From: Chitinophaga barathri | Lineage (GTDB): Bacteria; Bacteroidota; Bacteroidia; Chitinophagales; Chitinophagaceae | Assembly (NCBI RefSeq): GCF_003807585.1 | Contig: NZ_RMBX01000010.1 | Span: forward strand, 1 to 64,000 | DNA length: 64,000 nt | Reading direction: 5' to 3' | In this document: positions 52,555-61,876 of the stretch, piece by piece | Layout: each line of letters begins with the position of its first letter | How positions within the stretch are numbered: the stretch's first letter is position 1 | Notes under the pieces: model-generated | Database searches by the model: none | The model's input: only the letters and a program-made list of their open reading frames with translations | Told to the model about the DNA's origin: nothing | Program-made: the position numbers and the translations under genes

Positions 52555-53331
52555 ATGAAAATCTTACTTTTTTCCCTTTTGGGAATTGCATTGTTAACCC
52601 TGTCTGCCGCCTATTATCTTGAACACGAAAAGCCGCCGGTAGAAAGGCCGCAACCCATAACAGCCGCGCAGGATGCCTGCCCCGACCCGTGCACGGGAGA
52701 AATGAAATGGGTGACCATGAACGAAGCCGTGGAAATGATCGCGGAGTACGGTAAGAACCAATATAAAGGCATAAAAAAAGGGATAACTGATAAGTTAAGA
52801 CCTACCAGGGGTGATCAGGCAGACCAGTTTGCGGATGCCCGGTACATCACGTTCCCGGTGGATACTATTAAGAAATTTATCTGCCAGGTAGAATCCATTC
52901 TCGGCAAAGGAGAGCATCTGAATGCGGCGGACCGCCGCATCAAACCCTGCGACCTGGGGATCAAGTTCTATTATGCCGCATACCGCGGAATCGCGGCGGA
53001 GGCGGACATCAAACGCAGTAAAAAGGGGAGGCATACACTGCTGATGATACCTACTTACTGGGACGATTCCCTGAAAGAATACATTGAGTTCTTCCCGGGC
53101 TATGTGCTGCCGGACAAACATACGATGCCCCTTGGGCAGGTGTTTGACGACTACTACGTATCAGATTCGAAACTGGCGTATAAAAAGAAGCCGCTTCCTT
53201 CCGGAAATCCGCCGATGATGCTGCTTTCCCTCAGCATCGACCGGGATGCGGGCAAAAATCAGGGTAATCTTTGTCCTCCGCCGGACGGTTGCCGGAGCGC
53301 GCTTTTGCAGAAGGCCAGGGTATTGGAATAG
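52555..53331 (+). CDS. Exported or membrane-anchored protein, unknown function
   Basis: This 258-aa protein has an N-terminal hydrophobic helix (ILLFSLLGIALLTLSAAYYL). The rest is soluble, with Cys pairs (DACPDPCTGEMKW near 40-52; LCPPPDGC near 240) that may form disulfides. No family was recognised. It is followed after 23 nt by a membrane protein, then by a sensor kinase and regulator, so it may belong to that signalling unit. Confidence 0.7.
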   Translation: MKILLFSLLGIALLTLSAAYYLEHEKPPVERPQPITAAQDACPDPCTGEMKWVTMNEAVEMIAEYGKNQYKGIKKGITDKLRPTRGDQADQFADARYITFPVDTIKKFICQVESILGKGEHLNAADRRIKPCDLGIKFYYAAYRGIAAEADIKRSKKGRHTLLMIPTYWDDSLKEYIEFFPGYVLPDKHTMPLGQVFDDYYVSDSKLAYKKKPLPSGNPPMMLLSLSIDRDAGKNQGNLCPPPDGCRSALLQKARVLE

Positions 53332-53354
53332 CATAAGAAGGATAACTTACGGAT

Positions 53355-53987
53355 ATGGAATATTTACTGATGGCCCTGGAGCTGGCCGCGTTCCTGGTGG
53401 CCTGGTTACATTACAGCAGCCTGAAACGCAGGGGCATGGTGTTTATCCCGGTATTGCTCGCCGTAGTGCTGGTCAGCGAGGCAGTAGGCTTTTTGCTGCT
53501 GAAGAAGTATGTAAGCTGGGTGCCGAACGGCGTATGGTATAATTACATGACCCCGCTGCAGTTTCTCTGCATCTTCCTGCTTTTCCGGCGGAACACCCGT
53601 TCGCGCCCCTGGAGAACGGCCATCCTCTGTTTTGCCGGGCTTACGGTGCTGCTCACCCTGCTCTATGCCATCCTGCCGCATTCCAGGCAGTTCAATACTT
53701 TCAATTTCACGGTGGAGGCGGGCTGTGTGGCCGTATGCTGCCTGCATTACCTGTACGAGTGCATGAACAGCAACAATATCACGGCTATCGAAAAGAACCC
53801 CTTGTTCTATTTCGCGATGGGCACCCTGCTGTTCTACCTGGGCACGCTGCCGCTCCGCTCTATGTACAACTACCTGTACCAGCATCACCGGGCGCTTTTT
53901 TTCGGGTATTACGAGCTTTCAAGGATTTTGAATTATATTATGTATGGATTGATCATATTCGGGATATTATGGGCGAAAAAGAAATAG
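53355..53987 (+). CDS. Multi-pass membrane protein of the kinase operon
   Basis: This 210-aa protein has about seven hydrophobic helices (MEYLLMALELAAFLVAWL, VFIPVLLAVVLVSEAVGFLL, MTPLQFLCIFLLF, TAILCFAGLTVLLTLLYAIL and more). There is no known motif. The sensor kinase gene starts inside its last codons (19-nt overlap), so the two are translated in tandem. Physical pairing with the kinase is a reasonable guess: the kinase has only one membrane helix, and this protein could be its membrane receptor partner. Confidence 0.78.
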   Translation: MEYLLMALELAAFLVAWLHYSSLKRRGMVFIPVLLAVVLVSEAVGFLLLKKYVSWVPNGVWYNYMTPLQFLCIFLLFRRNTRSRPWRTAILCFAGLTVLLTLLYAILPHSRQFNTFNFTVEAGCVAVCCLHYLYECMNSNNITAIEKNPLFYFAMGTLLFYLGTLPLRSMYNYLYQHHRALFFGYYELSRILNYIMYGLIIFGILWAKKK

Positions 53988-54781
53988 GCGTTTTTTTTCT
54001 GTCGCTGGCATTGACCGTGATCATCGTGGTAATGGCCGTGGGGTTCATTATTGCGAGTATCCGCCGCCGTACGCGGGCTTTTGAAAAAGAAAGAGAACAT
54101 GCCACGCTGCAGCACCGGCAGGAGCTGCTGGAGGCCCGCGAGGAAATACAACACAGTCTCATGCAGAGCCTCGGCTCCGAGCTGCACGATACGGTGGGGC
54201 AGAAGCTCACACTGGCTTACCTGCAAATGGAAAATGCGTTGCTGCTGGAGGATATGCAGGCGCTGAAAGATCATATCGTTATACACAACAATCTCGTGCA
54301 GGAATCGCTGCAGGAGCTGCGCAGCCTCAGTAAGATACTCATCTCCCATACCCTGGTCGATTTCAGCCTGATCCATTTCCTGGATAAAGAGCTGGGCCGC
54401 CTCCGGCAAAGCCGGTTGTGCCATGCGGAGCTGCAATACCCGCAAGGGGCGGACCGGATCGCGGATGACCGCACGGAACTGCACCTGGCGCGCATCTGCC
54501 AGGAATTTATACAGAATAGCCTGAAGCACAGCGGCTGCACGCTCATCACGATCAGCATTTCGGAAAAGGCCGGCGCGCTGGAGATCAGGTGTGCAGACGA
54601 TGGCGCGGGCTTTGACCCGGGCAGGGCAAAACCTTATGATTCCCGCTCGGGCAGTGGTCTTGCCATGATCAAAAGCCGCGCGGCCTCCATTCATGCACAA
54701 TGTGCCTGGGAAACAGGCAAAGGCGCCACGCTGGTGCTTACGCTTCCTCCCGGTCAAATAAACATGGCATATGAAAAGTAA
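53969..54781 (+). CDS. Sensor histidine kinase (HisKA_3 type)
   Basis: This 270-aa kinase has a single transmembrane helix (about residues 9-30), a short coiled-coil linker, the dimerisation/phosphoacceptor motif ELHDTVGQKL (His73), and a HATPase domain with NSLKHSG, DDGAGFD and SGSGLAMIKSRA (N, G1 and G2 boxes). It lacks an external sensor domain. It phosphorylates the NarL-type regulator encoded next, whose start overlaps by 11 nt. A longer frame upstream of the ATG at 53969 lies inside the previous gene. Confidence 0.93.
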   Translation: MGEKEIGVFFLSLALTVIIVVMAVGFIIASIRRRTRAFEKEREHATLQHRQELLEAREEIQHSLMQSLGSELHDTVGQKLTLAYLQMENALLLEDMQALKDHIVIHNNLVQESLQELRSLSKILISHTLVDFSLIHFLDKELGRLRQSRLCHAELQYPQGADRIADDRTELHLARICQEFIQNSLKHSGCTLITISISEKAGALEIRCADDGAGFDPGRAKPYDSRSGSGLAMIKSRAASIHAQCAWETGKGATLVLTLPPGQINMAYEK

Positions 54782-55403
54782 CATCGTGATCGTAGACGAT
54801 CACATTCTCATTGCGGAAGCCCTCGCAAGCATGATCGGGACCATCCCGGGTTTTGACGTGCTCTATGTATGCAGCAACGGCCGTGAGATGATCACGCGGT
54901 TTACGCAGCCGCGCAACATCCCGGATGTCGTGATCCTGGACGTGCAGATGCCGGTGATGAGCGGTTATGAAGTAGCGGAATGGCTCACCGCCCACCATCC
55001 CGGCATCCTCATTCTCGCGCTGAGCATGCAGGATGACGAGGATAAGGTGATTCGCATGATACGCGCCGGCGCGAAAGGTTACCTGCTGAAAAGCATCAAA
55101 CAGGCCGACCTTGCCAATGCGCTGGCTACCGTGGTGAAAGAAGGCATCTATTACACTCCGCAGGTAAGCAGAACGCTGGCCAATGACTATGTGAAAAAAG
55201 AAGTAGTGAAAGCGGAGCTGAGCGATAAGGAAAAAGAAATGCTGCCGCATATCTGCTCGGAAGCAACCTACCGCGAGATCGCCGCACAGTTGTTTCTTTC
55301 GCCCCGCACGGTGGAAGGGCATGCCAACGCCATCATGGAAAAGCTGAATGTGCGCAACCGCATTGCGCTGGTGTTGCTGGCGCAAAAGAAAGGTTGGATA
55401 TAA
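54771..55403 (+). CDS. NarL/FixJ-family response regulator
   Basis: This 210-aa regulator has a receiver domain with DD (9-10), phosphoacceptor Asp57 in VVILDVQMPVMSG and Lys of GYLLKS. A LuxR-type helix-turn-helix follows (EMLPHICSEATYREIAAQL ... RTVEGHANAIMEKL). Partner of the upstream HisKA_3 kinase. The peptidase gene starts about 90 nt downstream and could be a target or a co-transcribed member. Confidence 0.95.
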   Translation: MKSNIVIVDDHILIAEALASMIGTIPGFDVLYVCSNGREMITRFTQPRNIPDVVILDVQMPVMSGYEVAEWLTAHHPGILILALSMQDDEDKVIRMIRAGAKGYLLKSIKQADLANALATVVKEGIYYTPQVSRTLANDYVKKEVVKAELSDKEKEMLPHICSEATYREIAAQLFLSPRTVEGHANAIMEKLNVRNRIALVLLAQKKGWI

Positions 55404-55494
55404 AACCCGTAAAATTACCTGCCACATTCCCGCATATATACCCGGCGCCGGGGTTATAGCAGATCGTAGTTTTAACCAACAAAAAACGTTTGGT

Positions 55495-58400
55495 ATGAAA
55501 ACAGATCTGCACTGCCTCCCGGGCGGCAACAACCCCGTAGAGACAATTTCCTTCACCATTGTTATTTCCCCTCAGCAGGTGAAGACTGAAGAAACCCCTT
55601 TTGGCGTCAGGTACAGCCTGGGTAAAGATTACAAAGTAACCTCCGCACCTGGTACGCCCTCTTTCCCTTCGCGTATAGTGCAGGTAGCGCTGCCGCTGGA
55701 TGCCACAGATATCACGGTAACCGCGGAGTCGCTCTGTTCACGCAGGCTCTCGGAAAAGCCGGTGTTTATCATGCCGGTACCGGAATACCGCATTGCCGCC
55801 AAAGGCAGCGGCGGCCACCGGCCGGACGGGGACAGGCTGGAAACAATCCGTTCCAGGGCCCTGCAACAAACGGAAGATGACCGGCAGTCTGCCCCGCTGA
55901 TGCAGGGCCCGCTGATCAGGCCCGATGCTGAAGCGTATGCAAAGACCTTCGAACAGCCGCCGGCATTGGCCTCGCTTATCAGCATAGTGGAAGTGGGCGG
56001 CAACAGGATAACAAACATCAGCATCAGCCCGATTTCCCTGGAAGGCTATATTCCCGTACTGCATGAGCAGATATCCGTGCGGGTGGTCTTCCGGAAAGGC
56101 GAAGAAAAGACGCCGCTGCGCCATACCACTTACCGCGTACTGCCGCAGGACCGAAAGGCCCAGGCTTCGCTTTTTAAATCCCTTAAAGACAGCGTACTGA
56201 ACCCATATGGCGTGATAGACCTTACCAGCAAAGTGGGCCTGTATCTGGGCAATTACGACTATATCGTGATTACGGACAATCATCGCTGGGACAGCACCAG
56301 GATCTCCCCGGCGGAGCCCGTGGGCAATATGGTGGAAGCTTTTACCAGGCTGACGCAATGGAAGCGCGAAAAAGGCCTTCGCGCGGCGGTGATCACCATT
56401 ACAGACATTGTGAATGGCGTATACGGTGATTTTAAGACCGGCGCCAACGATCTGCAGGAAGTAATCCGCAACTTCCTCAAATTCGCGCGCGGCACATGGG
56501 GTACCACCTGGGTGCTGCTTGGCGGAGACATCGAGATTGTGCCTGTGCGGAAAACCGCAGGCGAAATACTGGGGGAAGTGAGTGAGCAGACAAAAAACAA
56601 CCCGCCCGCCAACAGGGAGTCGTTCTGGACAGGCTCGTTTATGAAGCTGAGGGTCACCGCGCTGGGAGACTGGTGGAATATCCACGATACCTACCTGGAA
56701 CTGACCAGCAGAACAAACGGCAGGCGCATCCCCCGGAAAACGCCGTTCGGCATTTTTACGAAACCTGTATATCCTTTCAGGATCTCCACGGCGAAAATAT
56801 CCAGCCTCGCATTCTCATTCTTCGAAACACCCGAGGCTTTCCGGAAACGGCTGGGCTGGCATTTCTGCACAGATGAAACCTATGAGACCTTTTCGGCGGA
56901 CCCCACTGACTTTGTACGGGTAGACGGGCCGGAATCCGTGATCCGTGTGCCCCTGCGCTTTCACTACACCTGGAATACGATCCCCACGGACTTCTATTAC
57001 AGCAGTCTTTTTGGCCCCGGTTACGGGCTGGCGGGCCGGCACGACTGGGACCTGAACAACAACGGCATCTACGGCCAGTACGAAGGCGCCAACAGTTTCG
57101 ATCCCATTAACTGGAATGCGGACGTAGTAGTTGGAAGGGCGCCGGTCTCCACGCCGGCGGAAGCAGAAACCTTTGTGAACAAGGTGTTGGATTACGAAAA
57201 GATCATTGGTCCCATCGGTATCCGTTTCTATTCCGCCTACCTCGGCAAAATGCTGCTGGCGGCTGATAACTGGGATGGCTCGCCGGTATTTTCTCCCACC
57301 GTTTCGAATCCTCCGGAAGTAGGGCGGTTTTTCAGCGATGCCGCAAACGGAAGGGCTATACTCCAGCTGGCTACTGACGCCCCCAAAAGTTTTTCATGGC
57401 AGCTGGTCACCTGGATCAGCAATGCAGACGTGCGTGTGCTCCCTTACAATCTCAATGCGGGCCGGGGCAATAAAGGATGGTATTATGCAAGGAGCGCGGC
57501 AGACCTCAGTCCTTCGGTATTTACCCTGCATATGCCCTGGGGCGATGTGCATAACATCCCCAATGTGTCAGACACCATAGTGGTCTATGGCGATGCGGCG
57601 GAGATCAGCCCGCTTTGGTACATGCTGGATGCGCTCGCCGCGGACGGGTCCATGACGGACCAGGAACTGCTGCGTGCCCAGGTGGATGCGGAGCTGCCGG
57701 TGATCAAACATTTCAACAGGTTATATAAAGACGTGCAAAGCCTTTCAACCGCCGGTGCCGTGCCTCCGCAGAGGCTCACCTACGAACGGCTGGAAGCCGC
57801 GCTCAACGAAGGGCAGCACTTTGTAAGCCTTTCGGGGCATGGCAACCAGTGGGGCTGCTGTGATCTGGGCACGGGAATGGCGGCCTCACTCACCAACGGA
57901 CCACGGACTTTCATCGCTTATGCGGATTCCTGCCTTACGAATGGTTTTGATGAATCCGACGCCATGGGCGAAGCGCTCGTGAAGAACCCGAACGGTGGTG
58001 CGGTAGCTTACATCGGCAGCACGCGCTTCTCCTGGATCGGCCTGGGGGACGATGTACAAAGAGCATTTTTCAACGAGCTGACCCGCACCCGTCACCTGGG
58101 CCTGCTGCACAACAGCCGCCTTCGTTTTGCGCAGAATCATCCCGGCAATCACTATTACAAGTGGTGTGTGCTGGCCCTGAACCTGCTGGGTGACCCTGAA
58201 ATGGAAGTGTGGAAACGCAGTCCCGATCCATTCAGACTGGAATACATCCCACTGGAGAAAGACCTGCGCATCAGGGTGCTCTACGAAACGGACCTTACGC
58301 GGCATGCGGTAAGAGAAGCGGAAGTAGTTGCCTATGCAGGGGATAACATACTTACAGTGACCGCGAATGCGGAAGGATATTTTGATCTGCCGAATGAGCT

Positions 58401-58626
58401 TGCGGAATCCGGGAATCTCCGGCTCCGGGTAAGCATTCCGGATGGATTAAGCCGGATGGTGAGCGGGGAGGAGCTGAAGAAAAAAATGGAGCAGTTCCGC
58501 CGGCCGGAAATTGAAGAGGTGCCGGTTGAAAATTTGCAGGATGGATTTTCATGTATGCAAACGGCTGCCGTGAAACAGGGGAATGGGCATATTAATCAGC
58601 AGGATCATATAACAGTTGAGCTATAG
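55495..58626 (+). CDS. C25 (gingipain-like) cysteine peptidase, no visible export signal
   Basis: This 1043-aa protein has the C25 catalytic pair His782 (SLSGHGNQWG) and Cys813 (YADSCLTNGFDE) of clan CD caspase-like peptidases. An N-terminal region resembles a C25 propeptide (ITVTAESLCSRRLS; ISPISLEGYIPVL). The start MKTDLHCLPGGNNP has no signal peptide, and the C-terminus ends in a plain tail with no type IX sorting domain. It follows the response regulator by 91 nt and precedes a strong terminator. Known gingipains are exported; this one seems cytoplasmic or uses another route. Frame is open upstream to 55348 without adding a signal. Confidence 0.85.
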   Translation: MKTDLHCLPGGNNPVETISFTIVISPQQVKTEETPFGVRYSLGKDYKVTSAPGTPSFPSRIVQVALPLDATDITVTAESLCSRRLSEKPVFIMPVPEYRIAAKGSGGHRPDGDRLETIRSRALQQTEDDRQSAPLMQGPLIRPDAEAYAKTFEQPPALASLISIVEVGGNRITNISISPISLEGYIPVLHEQISVRVVFRKGEEKTPLRHTTYRVLPQDRKAQASLFKSLKDSVLNPYGVIDLTSKVGLYLGNYDYIVITDNHRWDSTRISPAEPVGNMVEAFTRLTQWKREKGLRAAVITITDIVNGVYGDFKTGANDLQEVIRNFLKFARGTWGTTWVLLGGDIEIVPVRKTAGEILGEVSEQTKNNPPANRESFWTGSFMKLRVTALGDWWNIHDTYLELTSRTNGRRIPRKTPFGIFTKPVYPFRISTAKISSLAFSFFETPEAFRKRLGWHFCTDETYETFSADPTDFVRVDGPESVIRVPLRFHYTWNTIPTDFYYSSLFGPGYGLAGRHDWDLNNNGIYGQYEGANSFDPINWNADVVVGRAPVSTPAEAETFVNKVLDYEKIIGPIGIRFYSAYLGKMLLAADNWDGSPVFSPTVSNPPEVGRFFSDAANGRAILQLATDAPKSFSWQLVTWISNADVRVLPYNLNAGRGNKGWYYARSAADLSPSVFTLHMPWGDVHNIPNVSDTIVVYGDAAEISPLWYMLDALAADGSMTDQELLRAQVDAELPVIKHFNRLYKDVQSLSTAGAVPPQRLTYERLEAALNEGQHFVSLSGHGNQWGCCDLGTGMAASLTNGPRTFIAYADSCLTNGFDESDAMGEALVKNPNGGAVAYIGSTRFSWIGLGDDVQRAFFNELTRTRHLGLLHNSRLRFAQNHPGNHYYKWCVLALNLLGDPEMEVWKRSPDPFRLEYIPLEKDLRIRVLYETDLTRHAVREAEVVAYAGDNILTVTANAEGYFDLPNELAESGNLRLRVSIPDGLSRMVSGEELKKKMEQFRRPEIEEVPVENLQDGFSCMQTAAVKQGNGHINQQDHITVEL

Positions 58627-58641
58627 CAGTGAAGACTAAAC

Positions 58642-58690
58642 GCCTGCCGGGTACAGGAAACTCATCAATTTCCTTCCCGGCAGGCATTTT
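58642..58690 (+). terminator. Rho-independent terminator of the peptidase operon
   Basis: GCCTGCCGGG (58642-58651) pairs with CCCGGCAGGC (58676-58685). An inner AGGAAA/TTTCCT stem extends it, and ATTTTTGC follows. It lies 16 nt past the C25 stop. Confidence 0.85.
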
Positions 58691-58731
58691 TGCTGTTGCG
58701 TTCTGTTTTGCTTTCCAGCTGTTATTCACAT

Positions 58732-61380
58732 TTATTCGTTCTTCAGAACGGCTACCGGATTGCTTCTCGCCGCTTTCAACGTCTGCGACCCGATCATAAT
58801 GAATGCGATCAGCAATACCGCCAGTAAGCCCACAGACATCTCGGTGATCTGCACAGGTGTGTGATAGGGGAAATTGGGAAGCACAACGGTTTTGAAGAAG
58901 AAATAAGTTGCAGGCAGGGCAATAAGCGCCGATACTGACAGGAGGATTAGAAAACCGCGGCTCAGCAAGTGTATAAGGTTGCCGACGCTGGCGCCCATCA
59001 CCTTTCGGATGCCGATCTCTTTTAGTCTTGTTTCCGTCGTGAATACCACCATTCCGAACAATCCCATTGATGCGACGGAAATGGCCAAAAACGAAAGGAA
59101 GCCAATGATTTTGATCATGGTGGAAAATTCGCTGTATGCATTTTCTATTTCTTCGGAATAGAATTCAGCCGTAAACGGATGGACAGGGTCGATCTTCTTC
59201 CAAACGGATTCTATCCTGGCTATGGTGGCCGGCATGTCGGCGCTTTTTATTTTGGCGCTGATGATGGCCCTGTCTTCCGGTGTCCAGAACGTGAATGCTA
59301 CCGGTCCGATGAGGTTCTCCACTTTACCGTAGTGAAAGTCCTGCATTACGCCAACAATGGTCATTTTGCGTCCATTCAGGGTGATCTGTTCCCCGATTGC
59401 GTTTCCGGGGTTGTTGGCGCTTATGTTGAACCGTTTTAAAACCTGCCGGTTAACGATCACCTCGCCGGTGGCCTGGGCGGTGGCGGGGCGTGCAATAAAA
59501 TTCCCGCCGGCAACGAGTTTATAGTCGTGCAGCGGCAAATAGTTTTCGTCTACATGGTTGGTCATGACCAGCGCAGAATCCCGCGAGTCTTTGTATTTCA
59601 TATTGCCGCCCCAGGCATTCCCAACGCCTGTCGTGATCAGCGATCGTGACAGGCCGGTTACTTCCGGCATCTCACTGAGTTCCTTGAGCATAACGTCTGG
59701 TTTATTGTCCAGCATGTTAATGTTCAGGATGTTTGCCGTGCTGAATCCCAGGTCGAAGGCCAGTATGTTCTTATACTGTACATAACCGACGGCGGTTGTT
59801 GTAATAAAGATCAGTGTAACGGTGTATTGAATCACCACTAAGGCGCGCCTGAGCGTCAGGTGTTTGAACATCTTCACCGATGAAACACTTCCGAATGCAT
59901 TGATGGGGCTGACTTTCGAAAAGAATATGGCAGGCAGGAAACCAGCAATAACTCCTACGGTGACTGCAAAGACGATGAAAGCAACCACCATGGATGGCGT
60001 GAGATTGAGTTTCACCATCTGCTGCATCTCCGGAGCCATGTTGATCAGCAGTGGCCGCAACACGAGAAACAGGAGGAATGAAAGAAGAAGGGCCGCCAGG
60101 GAGATCAGGACCGCCTCGGCCAGGAACTGTAGCTGTACCTGGCTCTTTCCAGCGCCGATTGTTTTGCGGAGGCCTATTTCCTTAATGCGGCGCATTGCGC
60201 GTGCTATCGAAAGATTGGTATAATTGAAACATGCCGATAATATCACAACAGCCGCCAGCCCGACGAGTATCCAAAGCACGGCAGGGGACATGTGAGGGCC
60301 CGCGAAGCCAGGGCCGCCCTCGGACTGACGGAGGCTTTCTCCAACCACGATATTGTATAAAGGAAGCAGTTCAAGTTCAATCCTGGTATTTTCTTCAGCG
60401 AGGTTTTCCTCCCTTGCAAATGCGCTGAGCTGCGACCGGATTGCCTCCATGTCCGCATTTTCCGAGGGAAGGAGGTACACGGAATTGGACCACATGTTTG
60501 TCCATTCAGCAAAATGTTTATCGCCTTTATTGGTTTGTTCTGCCGTGGACAATGATACCAGCGCTTCAAAACTGATGTGCGAAAAGAAAGGAACGTCCTT
60601 CATGATACCGGTCACCTGGTAAACGAGGGTATCGACCTGGATCGTCTTGCCGAGGGCAGCCTGGGTGCCGAACAGCTTCCTTGCCGCCGTCTCCGTGAGA
60701 ACAACCGAGTAAGGGTCCTTCAGCGCCGTTTCAGGGTTGCCTTCCACCATTGGAAATGAAAAAACCCTGAACAACGAGGGCTCCGCCCAGAAACCGCTGA
60801 TGGGGAGAATATTGTCGCCCACCCTGGCATCACCCGAAAAGTTGTTGCGCATAACGGTTACTTCTTCAATGCCGTTCACTTTCTCGCGGATGAGTTTTCC
60901 CGTCTTGATGGATGTGGTCGCAAACTTGCCGCTTTGTTCGCTGTTGGAGGTCAGTATGTTCGTGATGCGATGGATCCGCCCGCCATTTTCATGGAACCTG
61001 TCATAGGATCGCAGGTCGAGCAGGAACGCGATAAGCAGCAGCCCAACGGACATACTGATGGCAAGGCCAAGGATATTGATGAAGGAGAACAGCTTGTTGC
61101 GCATGATGTTGCGCCCTGATGTTTTGACGTAGCTTCCGATCATGATCCGGTTCATAAAAAGGTGGGCAAATATTGATTTCCTTACCGTATAACTTCTGAA
61201 GAACTTGAAGGCATCAATTATGTAGATCAGCTTTGCACGGCGTGGCCCGGCGGATCGTACATTCCGTTCGAAACATTCGTTGAGGTCCCCCGTAAGGTCC
61301 TCTACGAGCCCGGGCTTACAATACCATTCCACAAATCGCTGCGCCCAGGAGGGCGGATGGTGCTGCGGTTGTTCTTTCAT
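58732..61380 (-). CDS. ABC-type permease with PadR-linked prefix (MacB/FtsX-like)
   Basis: This 882-aa protein has a cytoplasmic prefix (WAQRFVEWYCKPGLVEDLTGDL, ~residues 12-33) of the permease-prefix type found with PadR regulators. Two MacB-PCD/FtsX modules follow: the helix NKLFSFINILGLAISMSVGLLLIAF, a large extracellular domain, then the FtsX repeats (IGLRKTIGAGKSQVQLQFLAEA; IGIRKVMGASVGNLIHLL). Such permeases export antimicrobial peptides or lipids and normally need an ABC ATPase, which is not in the window. The ATG at 61380 is 1 nt from the PadR stop. Confidence 0.9.
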   Translation of the reverse strand: MKEQPQHHPPSWAQRFVEWYCKPGLVEDLTGDLNECFERNVRSAGPRRAKLIYIIDAFKFFRSYTVRKSIFAHLFMNRIMIGSYVKTSGRNIMRNKLFSFINILGLAISMSVGLLLIAFLLDLRSYDRFHENGGRIHRITNILTSNSEQSGKFATTSIKTGKLIREKVNGIEEVTVMRNNFSGDARVGDNILPISGFWAEPSLFRVFSFPMVEGNPETALKDPYSVVLTETAARKLFGTQAALGKTIQVDTLVYQVTGIMKDVPFFSHISFEALVSLSTAEQTNKGDKHFAEWTNMWSNSVYLLPSENADMEAIRSQLSAFAREENLAEENTRIELELLPLYNIVVGESLRQSEGGPGFAGPHMSPAVLWILVGLAAVVILSACFNYTNLSIARAMRRIKEIGLRKTIGAGKSQVQLQFLAEAVLISLAALLLSFLLFLVLRPLLINMAPEMQQMVKLNLTPSMVVAFIVFAVTVGVIAGFLPAIFFSKVSPINAFGSVSSVKMFKHLTLRRALVVIQYTVTLIFITTTAVGYVQYKNILAFDLGFSTANILNINMLDNKPDVMLKELSEMPEVTGLSRSLITTGVGNAWGGNMKYKDSRDSALVMTNHVDENYLPLHDYKLVAGGNFIARPATAQATGEVIVNRQVLKRFNISANNPGNAIGEQITLNGRKMTIVGVMQDFHYGKVENLIGPVAFTFWTPEDRAIISAKIKSADMPATIARIESVWKKIDPVHPFTAEFYSEEIENAYSEFSTMIKIIGFLSFLAISVASMGLFGMVVFTTETRLKEIGIRKVMGASVGNLIHLLSRGFLILLSVSALIALPATYFFFKTVVLPNFPYHTPVQITEMSVGLLAVLLIAFIMIGSQTLKAARSNPVAVLKNE

Positions 61381-61381
61381 G

Positions 61382-61714
61382 CTACAAATTTTCCCAGGCA
61401 AGCGACGGTATCCTGGCCCATAGCTGATCGCGCATTGATTTGGCGCTGACCAATGCGGCCTTTCCCTGCATTGTGAGTTGATAGAATCTTTTGCGTTTGC
61501 CGCCACGGGCTTTCGTTGCTTCACCCAGCTCACTTTTCACAAGTCCTTTCTCTTCGAGACGGTTGAGCACCGCGTGCACCACGCCAAGTTTCACAGAACG
61601 GCCGGTGTGGCTGGAGAGTTCGTCGCATATCGCTACACTATATGCTTCGTTTATCAACGCTGCGACGGTGAGTAATACCAGTTCTTCGAATTCTCCGAGG
61701 TTTGTACCTTTCAT
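61382..61714 (-). CDS. PadR-family transcription regulator
   Basis: This 110-aa winged-helix protein starts LGEFEELVLLTVAALINEAYSV, has the recognition region VKLGVVHAVLNRLEEKGLVKSE and the wing GKRKRFYQLTMQGKAALVSAK. Encoded directly before the permease (coupled, 1 nt apart), it is likely its repressor and responds to the permease substrate. A TTACGTAA palindrome sits upstream at 61727-61734 and may be part of its operator. Confidence 0.92.
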   Translation of the reverse strand: MKGTNLGEFEELVLLTVAALINEAYSVAICDELSSHTGRSVKLGVVHAVLNRLEEKGLVKSELGEATKARGGKRKRFYQLTMQGKAALVSAKSMRDQLWARIPSLAWENL

Positions 61715-61796
61715 ATCCGATATTAATTACGTAAATGTATGTAAAAGGATTGTATTATCCATACAAAATGTGAATAAATGATTTTCATAAAACAAG

Positions 61797-61820
61797 AAGT
61801 CCCGCCGTGCGGCGGGACTT
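61797..61820 (-). terminator. Terminator after the 61877 lipoprotein gene
   Basis: AAGTCCCGCC (61797-61806) pairs with GGCGGGACTT (61811-61820) around GTGC. Read on the minus strand it is followed by CTTGTTTT. It closes the receptor-lipoprotein transcript. Confidence 0.8.
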
Positions 61821-61876
61821 CCGGGATTATAAAATAAGCCCTCCGGATCAGGCAATACCCGCCCGGGGAAATGATG

